A stretch of DNA of 64,000 nt from Pseudomonadota bacterium (GCA_023404675.1 JAEYAW010000010.1:124001-188000), one strand, 5' to 3'. Positions 26,664-35,723 are shown, counted from the first letter of the stretch. Notes: generated by a model not told the origin, from the letters alone. Numbers and translations are program-made.

Positions 26664-26854
26664 TGGCCGATCTTTCTTCACTTCAACATATTGGTAATAA
26701 AACAGAAATTTTCATAAATTCGGCGTTTTTGGCCGATCTTTTGGCCGATCTTGGACACGATATCGTTGACCGCTTTCAAAAACATGCAACAATTTGATTT
26801 TTCAATATAAAATATACTATCAAGATGAATTTGGCCGATCTCTTGGCCGATCTT
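26664..26854. repeat. Five copies of TGGCCGATCT in AT-rich Fic upstream DNA
   Basis: Copies begin at 26664, 26730, 26742, 26832 and 26844. The last four form two tandem pairs with exact 12-base spacing; the first almost touches the Fic start codon. The DNA between them (26680-26830) is the most AT-rich in the window. They may be operator sites for the Fic protein's own winged helix, or remnants of a repeated Lys-Ile-Gly-Gln coding motif on the minus strand. The stretch 26662-26938 otherwise holds no convincing gene. Confidence 0.75.
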
Positions 26855-26938
26855 GGGCAGCCGTTTCCCTCGCACGGCAAAACCTTATAGAAGGCCCGCG
26901 AACCTGTCGTCCCCGTCCCGCAGCACCGCCGGCCTCCC

Positions 26939-28699
26939 ATGACGACACCGCCCTTTTTCCTCGAAGCGCCGCAGCGGCTGCGGGCGCTGGTCCGCGCCCG
27001 CGAGGCCTATCTCGTCGCGCTCGCCGCGCTGATCGGCGTCATCGGCGGATTGTCCGTCGCGGCGATGGGAGCGGCGGTCTCGTTCCTCCACGCGCTGTTC
27101 TTCGCCATCCCCTTCGGCGAGCGTCTGTCCAGCCAGCTTGTGCTGAATCCGTGGCGCGCGCTGCTGGTTCCGGCTCTCGGCGGACTGCTGCTCGGCCTGT
27201 CCTTCCTCCTCGTGCAGCGCTGGCGGCCGGGCCGCGAGGTGGACCCGATCGAGGCCAATGCGCTGCATGGCGGACGAATGTCGTTTCGCGGCAGCCTGAT
27301 CGTGTCGCTGCAGACCGTCTGGTCCAGCGGCGTCGGCGCCTCGGTCGGCCTTGAAGCGGGCTATACGCAACTCGCCAGCGGACTGGCGTCGTCGGTCGGC
27401 CGCGGCTTCCGTCTGCGCCGCAGCGACCAGCGGCTGATGGTCGGCTGCGGGGCGGCCGCCGCGATCGCCGGTGCGTTCGGCGCGCCGCTGGCGGGCGCAT
27501 TCTACGCTTTCGAGCTGGTGATCGGCGCCTATACGCCGGCCAGCCTCGCGGCGGTCGGCATGGCCTCGCTGATCGGCTACAGCACCGCCCATGCGCTGCT
27601 GCCGCTGACGCCCGTGATCGACGCGGGCGAATATGGCAGTGTCGGCTGGCAGGACATGACCATGGCGGCGGTGCTCGGCGTCCTCGCCGCGCTCTACGGA
27701 ATCGGCGTGATGCGCAGCGTCGCCACCTGCGAGAGCGTGTTCGCGCGCATCCGCGCCTGGCCGCCGCTGCGGCTTCTGGTCGGCGGCCTGATCGTCGGAC
27801 TGCTGGCGCTGGTCACGCCCCACGTGATGGCGTCCGGCCATGGCGCGATCCATCTCGCCGGCGTCAGCGACATGACCATCACCGCCATCGCCACGCTGTT
27901 CGTGCTGAAGACCATCGCCTCGATCGCTTCCATCGGCTCGGGATTTCGCGGCGGCCTGTTCTTCGCCTCGCTCCTGATCGGCGCGCTCGGCGGCCATCTG
28001 TTCGGCTCGGCGGCGCAGGCGCTGTGGCCCTCCGGCAATCTCGATCCGACGGTGTTCTCCATCATCGGCATGGGCGCGCTGTCGGCTTCGATCATCGGCG
28101 GGCCGATGACGATGGCCTTCCTCGCGCTGGAGACCACCGGCGATCTGTGGGTGATGACGGCGGTGCTGATCGCCATCATCATTTCCACGCAACTGACCCG
28201 CGAAGTCTTCGGTTACTCGTTCTCGACCTGGCGCTTTCATCTGCGGGGCGAGACCATCCGCAGCGCGGCCGATGTCGGCTGGATCCGCGATCTGACCGTC
28301 GCCCGCATGATGCGCCCCGACGTCTCGACCGCCGCCGCGGACCAGACGGTCGCCGATTTCCGCGCGCGCTTTCCGCTCGGCTCCAAGACGCAGGTGGTGG
28401 CGGTGGACGCGGAGGGCCGCTACATCGGCATCGTCTTCGTCGCGGATACGCACGCGGCCGAGAGCGATCCCGACGCGCGCCTGCGCGACATGATTCGCTA
28501 TCGCGACATCACGCTGCTGCCGGCGATGAACATCCAGGACGCCGTCGCGGCGTTCGATCGGGCGGAGGCGGAATCGCTGGCGGTGGTCGACGCGCCGGAC
28601 AGCCGCCGCGTGGTCGGCATCCTCACCGAGGCGCACGCGCTGCGGCGCTATGCGGAAGAGTCCGAGAAGCACCGCCGCGAGGCGATCGGCGACGTGTGA
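26939..28699 (+). CDS. CLC-family anion transporter with C-terminal CBS region
   Basis: 586 residues: about ten membrane segments up to residue 425, then a soluble region (from about 440) with two CBS-like halves. The gating glutamate survives in GLEAGYTQ. The three selectivity motifs differ from the classical ones: REVDP replaces GSGIP, GLEAG replaces GREGP, and GLFFAS replaces GIFAP. The overall topology still fits the ClC superfamily. It could carry a different anion. The CBS part may sense adenine nucleotides. It is divergent to the Fic gene and ends before a repeat-bearing, gene-free stretch. Confidence 0.85.
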   Translation: MTTPPFFLEAPQRLRALVRAREAYLVALAALIGVIGGLSVAAMGAAVSFLHALFFAIPFGERLSSQLVLNPWRALLVPALGGLLLGLSFLLVQRWRPGREVDPIEANALHGGRMSFRGSLIVSLQTVWSSGVGASVGLEAGYTQLASGLASSVGRGFRLRRSDQRLMVGCGAAAAIAGAFGAPLAGAFYAFELVIGAYTPASLAAVGMASLIGYSTAHALLPLTPVIDAGEYGSVGWQDMTMAAVLGVLAALYGIGVMRSVATCESVFARIRAWPPLRLLVGGLIVGLLALVTPHVMASGHGAIHLAGVSDMTITAIATLFVLKTIASIASIGSGFRGGLFFASLLIGALGGHLFGSAAQALWPSGNLDPTVFSIIGMGALSASIIGGPMTMAFLALETTGDLWVMTAVLIAIIISTQLTREVFGYSFSTWRFHLRGETIRSAADVGWIRDLTVARMMRPDVSTAAADQTVADFRARFPLGSKTQVVAVDAEGRYIGIVFVADTHAAESDPDARLRDMIRYRDITLLPAMNIQDAVAAFDRAEAESLAVVDAPDSRRVVGILTEAHALRRYAEESEKHRREAIGDV

Positions 28700-28797
28700 G
28701 ACGCGCCCCGAGCAAAGCCTTGGCCGCCGCCCTTCGAGGGCCGCGCGTGGCGTCGCGATCTCAGCGCGACAGATCAATCACCGGCTTTCGTTCCGTC

Positions 28798-28820
28798 ATG
28801 GCCGGGCCTGACCCGGCCAT
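28798..28820. repeat. Palindromic repeat copy (ATGGCCGGG family)
   Basis: ATGGCCGGG / CCCGGCCAT with loop CCTGA, between the convergent CLC gene and the MetE-like gene. It may serve as a bidirectional terminator here. Confidence 0.85.
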
Positions 28821-28876
28821 CTCGCTTATGAGCACAATGTCTTCCTTGTCGGGAGCCCCGCGACGACAGGGATTGA

Positions 28877-29998
28877 CTAACCCCGCCCCCACACCTCGTC
28901 GGCGACCTCGACCGCGAGGCTGAGCTTGGCCCACTGCTCGTCCACGGCCAAGATGTTGCCTTCCTCGGTGGAGGCGAAGCCGCATTGCGGCGACAGCGCG
29001 AGTTGCTCCAGCGGCGCGAACTTGGCGGCCTCGTCAAGGCGGCGCTTGATGTCGTCCTTCTTCTCCAGCGTGCCGGTCTTGGAGGTGATCACGCCGACCA
29101 CGACGATCTTGTTGCCCTTGGGCAGGAAGCGCAGCGGCTCGAAGCCGCCGGCACGCTCGCTGTCATACTCGAGGAAATAGCCGTCGTAACCGGTGCCGGC
29201 CAGCAGGGTCTCGGCCACCGGCTCGTAGCCGCCCGACGAAATCCAGGTCGAGCGGAAATTGCCGCGGCACACATGCGTCGTCACCACCATGTCGGCGGGC
29301 TTGTCCTTAAGCGCCGTATTGATGACGTCGGAATAAATCTTCTGCAGGTTGTCCGGATCGTCGCCGCGCTCGCGCGCCTTGCGCATCTCGTCGGGCGAGC
29401 AGAGATAGGCCCACACCGTGTCGTCGAACTGCAGATAGCGGCAGCCGGCGTCGTAGAACGCCTTCACCGCCTTCTTATAGGTCACGCCGAGGTCCGCGAA
29501 GAACGTGTCGAGTTCGGGATAGAACTCGGTGGAAATCGCCTTGCGGCCGCCGCGGAAATGGAGCACCGCGGGCGAGGGAATCGTCATCTTCGCCACCGTG
29601 CCGAGCGCATCGCACTGGGTCTTCAGGAAGCGGAAGTGATCCAGCATGGGATGATCGTCCGGGAAGTCGAGCTTGCCGATCACGCGGATGCTGTCATTGC
29701 GGGTCTGTACGCCCGAGAACTGGATGCCGTGATCGGGATGATACAGCTCGCAGCCGGTGAGCCTGGCGAGGAAGTCGAAATGCCACCACGAGCGGCGGAA
29801 CTCGCCGTCGGTAGCAAGCTTGAGGCCGATCTCCTTCTGCTTGCGCACCACCTTCTCGATTTCGCCGTCCTCAATCTCGCGCAGCGCGGCAGGAGACAGC
29901 TCCCCCTTCTCGACCTTGGCGCGTGCGTCCTTGATGGCCTGCGGACGGAGGAGGCTGCCGACTTCATCGGCGCGGAACGGACCGCGAAGGGTGGTCAT
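28877..29998 (-). CDS. MetE C-terminal-like cobalamin-independent methyltransferase
   Basis: 373 residues resembling the C-terminal half of MetE (YxjG-type short proteins). The probable zinc ligands are visible as H242-x-C244, E277 and C339 in the SPQCGF motif. Other features: RADEVGSLLRP at the start and LQFDDTVWAYL. Short forms of this family transfer methyl groups between small donors and thiols, and some act on homocysteine. The ATG at 29998 has a GGAGAAAG leader. It lies downstream of livF on the same strand (90 bases away) and may share its operon, which hints at a link to the imported compound. Confidence 0.85.
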   Translation of the reverse strand: MTTLRGPFRADEVGSLLRPQAIKDARAKVEKGELSPAALREIEDGEIEKVVRKQKEIGLKLATDGEFRRSWWHFDFLARLTGCELYHPDHGIQFSGVQTRNDSIRVIGKLDFPDDHPMLDHFRFLKTQCDALGTVAKMTIPSPAVLHFRGGRKAISTEFYPELDTFFADLGVTYKKAVKAFYDAGCRYLQFDDTVWAYLCSPDEMRKARERGDDPDNLQKIYSDVINTALKDKPADMVVTTHVCRGNFRSTWISSGGYEPVAETLLAGTGYDGYFLEYDSERAGGFEPLRFLPKGNKIVVVGVITSKTGTLEKKDDIKRRLDEAAKFAPLEQLALSPQCGFASTEEGNILAVDEQWAKLSLAVEVADEVWGRG

Positions 29999-30088
29999 GG
30001 GGTCTTTCTCCATTGAAACTGCTGCCGGGTGTTTAGGCCATTTACAAAGGTGTTTGAAGGGTGTTGTGGAGCACCGCAAACATGTCCG

Positions 30089-30841
30089 TCACGCCTTCGC
30101 CGCAACGCCGAGATAGCGCTCCAGCACGGCGGGATCGGCTGCGGTGGCGGCGGAGGTCGCCTCGTGCACGATCGCGCCGCGCTCCAGGATCACCACGCGG
30201 TCGGCCAGCGCCAGCACCTTTCGCGCATGCTGCTCGACGACAATGGAGCACAGCCCCCCTTCCCGCGTGATGCGGCCGAGCGCGGCCATCAGTTCCTGCA
30301 CGATGATCGGGGCAAGCCCCTCGGTCGGCTCGTCCAGCAGCAGCACCTTCGGGTTGAGCGTCAGCGCCCGGCCGATCGCCAGCATCTGCTGCTCGCCGCC
30401 GGAGAGCTGGTTGCCCATGTTGCCGCGCCGCTCCTTCAGGCGCGGAAACATCTCGTAGACGCGCTCCACGGTCCACGGCCCCGGCTGCGCCACGGCGGTC
30501 ATGTTTTCCTCCACCGTGAGCGAAGGAAAAATATTGCGCTCCTGCGGCACCCAGCCGATCCCGGCGCGGGCGCGCTGGTCCGGCCGCAGCGTGGTGACAT
30601 CCTGCGCGCCGATCAGGATGCGGCCCTTCAATCGGCGCGTGACGCCGACGATGGAATTGATCAGCGTGGTCTTGCCGGTGCCGTTGCGGCCGAGCAGCGC
30701 CAGCACCTCGCCGACATTGAGATGCAGCGACAGGTCCGGCAGCACCACGGCCTCGCCGTAGCCGGCGCGCAGACCCTCGATGGCGAGCAGCGCGGCCGCC
30801 GTGTCACGCATCCCCCTCTCGGACATGCCCCTCTCAGACAT
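30089..30841 (-). CDS. livF: Liv-type ABC transporter ATP-binding protein (LivF type)
   Basis: 250 residues from the ATG at 30841, which has a GAGG site six bases upstream. Alternative in-frame ATGs lie at 30847, 30826 and 30811, created by a 15-base tandem duplication. Walker A is GRNGTGKTT, the ABC signature LSGGEQQ, and Walker B VLLLDEPTEGL. It energises uptake with LivG. The first codons overlap the end of livG by eight bases. The family handles branched-chain amino acids, amides, urea or aromatic acids, so the true ligand is open. Confidence 0.9.
   Translation of the reverse strand: MSERGMSERGMRDTAAALLAIEGLRAGYGEAVVLPDLSLHLNVGEVLALLGRNGTGKTTLINSIVGVTRRLKGRILIGAQDVTTLRPDQRARAGIGWVPQERNIFPSLTVEENMTAVAQPGPWTVERVYEMFPRLKERRGNMGNQLSGGEQQMLAIGRALTLNPKVLLLDEPTEGLAPIIVQELMAALGRITREGGLCSIVVEQHARKVLALADRVVILERGAIVHEATSAATAADPAVLERYLGVAAKA
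30809..30838. repeat. 15-base tandem duplication carrying livF start codons
   Basis: CATCCCCCTCTCGGA (30809-30823) is followed by CATGCCCCTCTCAGA (30824-30838). On the minus strand each unit encodes MSERG-type residues and contains GAGAGG next to ATG. The duplication multiplies possible translation starts for livF. Confidence 0.8.
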
Positions 30842-31604
30842 GGGCATCCTCGCCGAGATAGACCGCCTTCACCTGCGGATCGCGCGCCACCTCGTCCGGC
30901 GTGCCCTCGGTGAACAGCGCGCCCGCGACCAGCACCGAGATGCGGTCCGCGAACGAGAACACCAGATCCATGTCGTGCTCGATCAAAAGCACCGTGACGT
31001 CGCGCGGCAGCGCCGCGACGGCGGCGAGAATATCGTGGCGCTCGCCCTCCGGCACGCCCGCCGCCGGCTCGTCGAGCAGCAGCACGCGCGGTTTGGCGGC
31101 GATGGCCACCGCCAGTTCGAGCAGCCGCTGGCGGCCATAAGGCAGAGTTGCGGTGCGTTCGTTCATGACGTCGGCGAGACGGAAGTCCGTGAGCAGCCGC
31201 GCGATCTCGTCATTGATGTCGGCGCGCGTGCCCATCCGGCGCCACCAGTCGCCGCCGTGGCCCGTGCGCTCGGACACCGCAAGGCCGATGGTCTCCAGCG
31301 GCGTCAGGTCGGCATAGAGCTGGTTGATCTGGAAGGTGCGCGACAGCCCGCGCCGCACCCGCGTGTGGACCGGCAGATCGGTGATGTCCTGACCTTCCAG
31401 CAGGATGCGTCCGCTGGACGGGCGCAGCACGCCGGTGAGCTGGTTGATCACCGTGGTCTTGCCCGCGCCATTCGGCCCGATCAGCGCGTGGCGCGCGCCG
31501 GCGCGGACCTTCAGCGAGACGTTGCGCGTCACCTGCAGGCCGCCGAAATTCTTGACCAGATCGACCGTTTCCAGCGCGAAGCCTTTGTCTGGTGCGAAGC
31601 TCAT
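30834..31604 (-). CDS. livG: Liv-type ABC transporter ATP-binding protein (LivG type)
   Basis: 256 residues. Walker A GPNGAGKTT, the LivG-style signature LPYGRQR, Walker B VLLLDEPAAGV, and the C-terminal EGTPDEVARDPQVKAVYLGED motif. It pairs with LivF on the membrane complex. The ATG overlaps the livM stop (four bases), so translation is coupled. Longer in-frame N-terminal sequence belongs to livM in another frame. Confidence 0.92.
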   Translation of the reverse strand: MSFAPDKGFALETVDLVKNFGGLQVTRNVSLKVRAGARHALIGPNGAGKTTVINQLTGVLRPSSGRILLEGQDITDLPVHTRVRRGLSRTFQINQLYADLTPLETIGLAVSERTGHGGDWWRRMGTRADINDEIARLLTDFRLADVMNERTATLPYGRQRLLELAVAIAAKPRVLLLDEPAAGVPEGERHDILAAVAALPRDVTVLLIEHDMDLVFSFADRISVLVAGALFTEGTPDEVARDPQVKAVYLGEDAHV

Positions 31605-32659
31605 GGCGCGCTCCGCGAGCTGTTCGGCGTCAGCACGGCCGCGATGCGCCGCACCGGCCAGTTCACCCACGACTGCATGCGCTCGCGGCCGACCATCACG
31701 ATCACCACCAGCACGAGGCCGATCCAGAACATCCAGTACTGTGGCGTGAGGGTGGAGAAGACTTCCTGCAGCAGCTTGAACACCACCGCGCCGATGATGC
31801 CACCATAGAGATAGCCGGTGCCGCCGAGCACGAGGATCAGCAGCAGGTCCGCCGAGCGATCGAAGCCGAACACGTCGAGCGTCGCCAGCGCGTTGGTCTG
31901 GGTGAACAGCGCGCCCGCGACCCCCGCATAGAATGCGGCGACCGTGTAGATCGCGATCAGGCGGCGGTTCACCGGAATGCCGATGGCGGCGGCGCGCAGC
32001 GGATTGTTGCGGATCGCCCGCAGCGACAGGCCGAACGGCGAGTGCACGATGCGCCGCGCCAGCAGGAACAGGATGAACAGCACCGCCAGTGTATAGACGA
32101 AGCCGGTGCGGCCGAAGATGTCGAACTCGAACACGCCGAAGATGGGCCCGATCATGATGCCCTGCAAACCGTCGGTGCCGCCGGTGATGTCCGAGAAATG
32201 CGAGGCCAGCGCCTCCAGCAGCAGCGCGATCCCGAGCGTCACCATCAGCCGCGTGAGGTCCACGCCGCGGATCACCAGGAACGAGGCGGCGAAGCCGAGC
32301 ACCATCGCGACCAGTCCCGACACGATCAGCGCCAGCACCGGCTCGTTGATCAGCCCGTGCGCCGACAGCAATCCCGCCGCATAGGCGCCGACGCCGAAGA
32401 AGGCGGCGTGTCCCAGCGAGACGATGCCGGCGTAGCCGAGGATCAGGTCGAGCGAGAGCGCGAACAGGCCGAGACGGGCGATCTCGGTGAGGATCAGGTA
32501 GCGGCTGGGAAACGCGAGGATGCAGGCGAACGCCGCCAGCCAGAACAGCGTCTCCCACCAGCGCCAGCGCGCCGCGCGGCCCACCGCCCGCCCGGTGTCC
32601 GCGCCGCTCGTCCTGCCGGCGCCCGCCGCGCGGATGTTCGCGATATCGATATCAGCCAT
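31601..32659 (-). CDS. livM: Liv-type ABC transporter permease (LivM type)
   Basis: 352 residues with about nine membrane segments. Signature GYAGIVSLGHAAFFGVGAYAAGLL and, near the end, LILVLGGTGYLYGGIIGAVVF. A cytoplasmic N-terminal tail of some 35 residues precedes the first helix. It forms the inner-membrane channel with LivH, whose stop lies one base upstream of this ATG. Confidence 0.93.
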   Translation of the reverse strand: MADIDIANIRAAGAGRTSGADTGRAVGRAARWRWWETLFWLAAFACILAFPSRYLILTEIARLGLFALSLDLILGYAGIVSLGHAAFFGVGAYAAGLLSAHGLINEPVLALIVSGLVAMVLGFAASFLVIRGVDLTRLMVTLGIALLLEALASHFSDITGGTDGLQGIMIGPIFGVFEFDIFGRTGFVYTLAVLFILFLLARRIVHSPFGLSLRAIRNNPLRAAAIGIPVNRRLIAIYTVAAFYAGVAGALFTQTNALATLDVFGFDRSADLLLILVLGGTGYLYGGIIGAVVFKLLQEVFSTLTPQYWMFWIGLVLVVIVMVGRERMQSWVNWPVRRIAAVLTPNSSRSAP

Positions 32660-32660
32660 G

Positions 32661-33530
32661 TCAGCGCGCCGCCGTGCGGCCGAACAGGCCGTTGGGCCGC
32701 CAGATCAGCACCGCGATCATGATGGTGTAGATCACGAAGGCCGACAGCTTCGGCAGATAATATTTGCCCGCGACATCGCCGATGCCGAGCAGCATCGCCG
32801 CCAGAAACGGGCCGGTGATGCTGGACGAGCCGCCGACCGTCACCACGATCAGGAAGTAGATCATGAACTTGAGCGGAAAATACGGGTCGAGACCGAGGAT
32901 TTCCGCGCTCAGCGCGCCGCCGAATCCAGCAAGCCCGCAGCCGAACGCGAAGGTGATGGCGAACACCTGCGGCACGTTGATGCCGAGCCCGCCCGCGACC
33001 TGCGGATCGTCCACCGCCGCGCGCAGCCGGCTGCCGAACCGGGTCTTCGCGAGGATCAGTTGAAGTCCGAGCGTCAGCAGACCGCAGATCACGATGATCA
33101 TCAGCCGGTAGCGGCCGACGCCGACGCCGAACACGTCGATCTGGCCTTCCAGTGCTTCCGGCAGCCTGATGAAGACGCGTGAGGAGCCCATCAGCCAGTC
33201 AGCCGCCATCACCGCCATGAAGGTCAATCCGATCGTGAACAGCACCTGTTCGAGATGACTGCGCCGATACAGATGCCGGTAGAGCGTGCGCTCAAGGAAG
33301 AGGCCGAGCAGCGCGCCGGTGACGAACGACAACGGCAGCGCGGCAAAGAACGGCCAGCCCGCGTTGTTGACCAGTACGGCGCAGACATAGCCGCCCGCCA
33401 TGGCAAACGCGCCGTGGGCGAGGTTGACGAAGTTCATCAGCCCCAGCGTCACGGCGAGCCCGCAGGCGAGCACGAACAGCACCATGCCGTAGGCCACGCC
33501 GTCGAACAGGATGGTGGGCAGCGCGTTCAT
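32661..33530 (-). CDS. livH: Liv-type ABC transporter permease (LivH type)
   Basis: 289 residues, eight or so membrane helices. LivH markers: LGLMNFVNLAHGAFAMAGGY and the C-terminal MIAVLIWRPNGLFGR. It is separated from the upstream substrate-binding gene by 223 bases with a 9-base-arm inverted repeat. Confidence 0.93.
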   Translation of the reverse strand: MNALPTILFDGVAYGMVLFVLACGLAVTLGLMNFVNLAHGAFAMAGGYVCAVLVNNAGWPFFAALPLSFVTGALLGLFLERTLYRHLYRRSHLEQVLFTIGLTFMAVMAADWLMGSSRVFIRLPEALEGQIDVFGVGVGRYRLMIIVICGLLTLGLQLILAKTRFGSRLRAAVDDPQVAGGLGINVPQVFAITFAFGCGLAGFGGALSAEILGLDPYFPLKFMIYFLIVVTVGGSSSITGPFLAAMLLGIGDVAGKYYLPKLSAFVIYTIMIAVLIWRPNGLFGRTAAR

Positions 33531-33673
33531 GCGGCAAGCCGGGATTGCAGCGGACAGAAGGACGCCTCACCCGGATCGCGGCGCGGGGCACCCGCTCCCG
33601 CGAAGGAAGGGGAGTTTCTCGACATCCTCATCGCCAACCTCACTGCAACAAACCCGTCACGGCGCGCATGACT

Positions 33674-33742
33674 GTGCCCTCTGCCCGTGAGAGAGAGGGC
33701 CGGGCCGGCATCCGTCTCGTACGAAGGTGGGTGAGAGGGCAC
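33674..33742. repeat. Inverted repeat between livK and livH
   Basis: GTGCCCTCT (33674-33682) pairs with AGAGGGCAC (33734-33742). The distal arm begins only 12 bases beyond the livK stop. Such a stem after a binding-protein gene can stabilise its mRNA and lower expression of the downstream membrane genes. The remaining 33531-33673 shows nothing convincing. Confidence 0.55.
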
Positions 33743-33753
33743 TCGCAGTCCGC

Positions 33754-34920
33754 TCACTTCTTGGTCTTGCCCGGATCCTTGACCGCCTCGAAGGTCTCGA
33801 ACTCGATGTTGTAGAGTTCGCCGTCCACCTTCTCGACCTTGCGGATGTAGATGTTCTGCACGATGTCGCGGGTGTCGGGATCGATCGAGATCGGCCCGCG
33901 CGGGCTTTCCCACGCCATGCCCTTCATCGCCGCGATCAGCGAGTCGCCGTCGGCCTTGCCGCCGGTCTTCTTCAGCGCCTCGTAGATCAGATGAATGCCG
34001 TCATAGCCGCCGACCGCCATGAAGCCCGGACGCACGCCGTAGGCCTTGCGATAGGCCGCCACGAAGTCCTTGTTCTTCTGCGAGGGATGCGCGGCCGAAT
34101 ACAGATGCGCCGTCACCGCGCCGAGCGCGGCATCACCCATGTTGTTGAGCAGATCGTCGTCCATCACGTCGCCCGGCCCGATCATCCTGATTCCGGCCTT
34201 GTCGAGCCCGCGCTCGGTATACTGCTTCATGAAGTTGCCGCCCTGCCCGGCCGGCACGAACACGAAGATCGCGTCGGGCTTGGCGTCCTTCATGCGCTGC
34301 AGGAACGGCGAAAAGTCCGGGTTGGCGAGGGGCACCTTGACCTCCTCGACGATCTCGCCGCCGCCGGCGGTGAAATGCTGCTTGAAGGCGGCCAGCGCGT
34401 CGTGGCCCGGCGCATAGTCGGAGGTCAGGGTCGCGACTTTCCTGATGCCGTTCTTGGCGGCCCAGTCGCCGATGATGGTGGAAGACTGCGCCAGCGTGAA
34501 GGAGGTGCGGGCGATATAGGGCGAGCGCTCGGTGATGATCGAGGTGCCGGCGGCCATCACGATCATCGGCACCTTGGCCTGCGTGGCGAGCGGCGCGGCC
34601 GCGAAGGCAGCGGGCGTCACGCCGAATCCGGCGATGAGGTTGACCTTGTCGTTGACGATCAACTCCTGCGCGAGGCGCTTGGTGTTGTCGGGCAGCGCCG
34701 CATCGTCCTTGACGATGACCTCGACCTTCTTGCCCGCGACGGTATCGCCATGCTGCTGCATATAGAGCTTGATGGCGTTGTCGATCTGCTTGCCGGTGGA
34801 GGCCTGGCCCCCGGTCAGCGGCACGATGAGGCCGATCTTGACCGTCTCCTGCGCCTGCGCCGCGCCGATGCCGGTCATGGCCAGCATGGCTGCCCCGAAA
34901 AGTCTTCCTGCCGCGCGCAT
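33754..34920 (-). CDS. livK: Liv-type periplasmic substrate-binding protein
   Basis: 388 residues with a signal peptide (LFGAAMLAMTGIGAAQA). The mature domain starts ETVKIGLIVPLTGGQASTGKQ, the usual Peripla_BP_6 opening, and contains AQELIVNDKVNLIAGFG, SDYAPGHDALAAFKQ and GYDGIHLIYEALKK. It captures the ligand outside the inner membrane. The ATG at 34920 has GGAGG five bases upstream. It is the first gene of the cluster, divergent to the DUF2939 gene. Confidence 0.93.
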   Translation of the reverse strand: MRAAGRLFGAAMLAMTGIGAAQAQETVKIGLIVPLTGGQASTGKQIDNAIKLYMQQHGDTVAGKKVEVIVKDDAALPDNTKRLAQELIVNDKVNLIAGFGVTPAAFAAAPLATQAKVPMIVMAAGTSIITERSPYIARTSFTLAQSSTIIGDWAAKNGIRKVATLTSDYAPGHDALAAFKQHFTAGGGEIVEEVKVPLANPDFSPFLQRMKDAKPDAIFVFVPAGQGGNFMKQYTERGLDKAGIRMIGPGDVMDDDLLNNMGDAALGAVTAHLYSAAHPSQKNKDFVAAYRKAYGVRPGFMAVGGYDGIHLIYEALKKTGGKADGDSLIAAMKGMAWESPRGPISIDPDTRDIVQNIYIRKVEKVDGELYNIEFETFEAVKDPGKTKK

Positions 34921-35117
34921 GCAATCCTCCCGTGTCTGGTTTTCCGCTCCGGCGTCCGCCGGTTTCGGCCTGCGTTCTGGCGGCACCTTAGCCGGAACTT
35001 TGGCCAGCCGGTCAACCCGACTTTTGGCGTGAAGCAGGGCTGTGCCAACAACACTTTGCCTGCGCCGGGGAAAGTGTCAAAAGGTGCCCATAAACACTCC
35101 CGCTTTCCCGGAGCGCC

Positions 35118-35723
35118 ATGTTCTCTCGGCAAACCGTCTGCTGGCTTATCGGCCTTTTCGTCGCACTTGCGGTGATTCTCGCGATCCACATCGGCACGGC
35201 GCTGCTGTCGCTGTCCGGTCTGCTGGCGGCGGTCCGCGACGGCGACGGCGCCGCCGTGCTGGCGCGAACCGATCGCCCGGCGCTGGCCGCCTCGATCTCG
35301 CGGCAGGTGGTCGATACCTACATGCACCATGTCGGAGAACGGCGCCGGCTGTCGCCCGCCGAGCAGATGATCGCCTCGGCGGTTGGCGGCGGCGTGGTCC
35401 AGTCCGTGCTCCAGCAGCTGCTCACGCCGGAAAACCTGACGCTTTTGCTGCAGCGCGGTCACGTCGCGGCGACGCAGAACACCCCGGCCGTGGACAACCT
35501 GCGTCCGGCGCTGACCCTGGCGGGTAAAAATCCGCTGGCCCTGCTGGGACGCCTGCGCTTCGTGACCCCGGTCGGCATCTCGATCCGGATTTCGGAAAAG
35601 AACGATCCGGACAATTACACGGCGCTCCACCTCCACAGCGAGGGGCTGACCTGGAAGCTCTCCGGCATCGATCTGCCGCAGCGGGCGCTGCGCGATCTGG
35701 CCAGCGCCATCCCGGCGCGATAA
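35118..35723 (+). CDS. DUF2939-type membrane-anchored protein
   Basis: 201 residues. One hydrophobic N-terminal segment (VCWLIGLFVALAVILAIHIG) anchors the protein; the rest is soluble and lies outside the cytoplasm. Features fit DUF2939: SGLLAAVRDGDGAAVLARTD, where residues after the membrane segment line up with the family, and the C-terminal YTALHLHSEGLTWKLSGIDLP. Function unknown. It is the first gene after the livK divergent promoter region and is followed by a HemD-like gene 35 bases on. Confidence 0.8.
   Translation: MFSRQTVCWLIGLFVALAVILAIHIGTALLSLSGLLAAVRDGDGAAVLARTDRPALAASISRQVVDTYMHHVGERRRLSPAEQMIASAVGGGVVQSVLQQLLTPENLTLLLQRGHVAATQNTPAVDNLRPALTLAGKNPLALLGRLRFVTPVGISIRISEKNDPDNYTALHLHSEGLTWKLSGIDLPQRALRDLASAIPAR

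Noticed and set aside
26678..26875. 65-residue minus-strand frame upstream of Fic with KIGQ repeats
   Set aside because: Its codons are AT-rich and no ribosome site precedes it. The repeats could equally be DNA-level operators, so I list them as repeats, not as a gene. Kept as an open alternative in the findings.
26885..28777. 630-residue minus-strand frame opposite the CLC gene
   Set aside because: Antisense shadow; the plus strand has clear membrane helices and CBS motifs.
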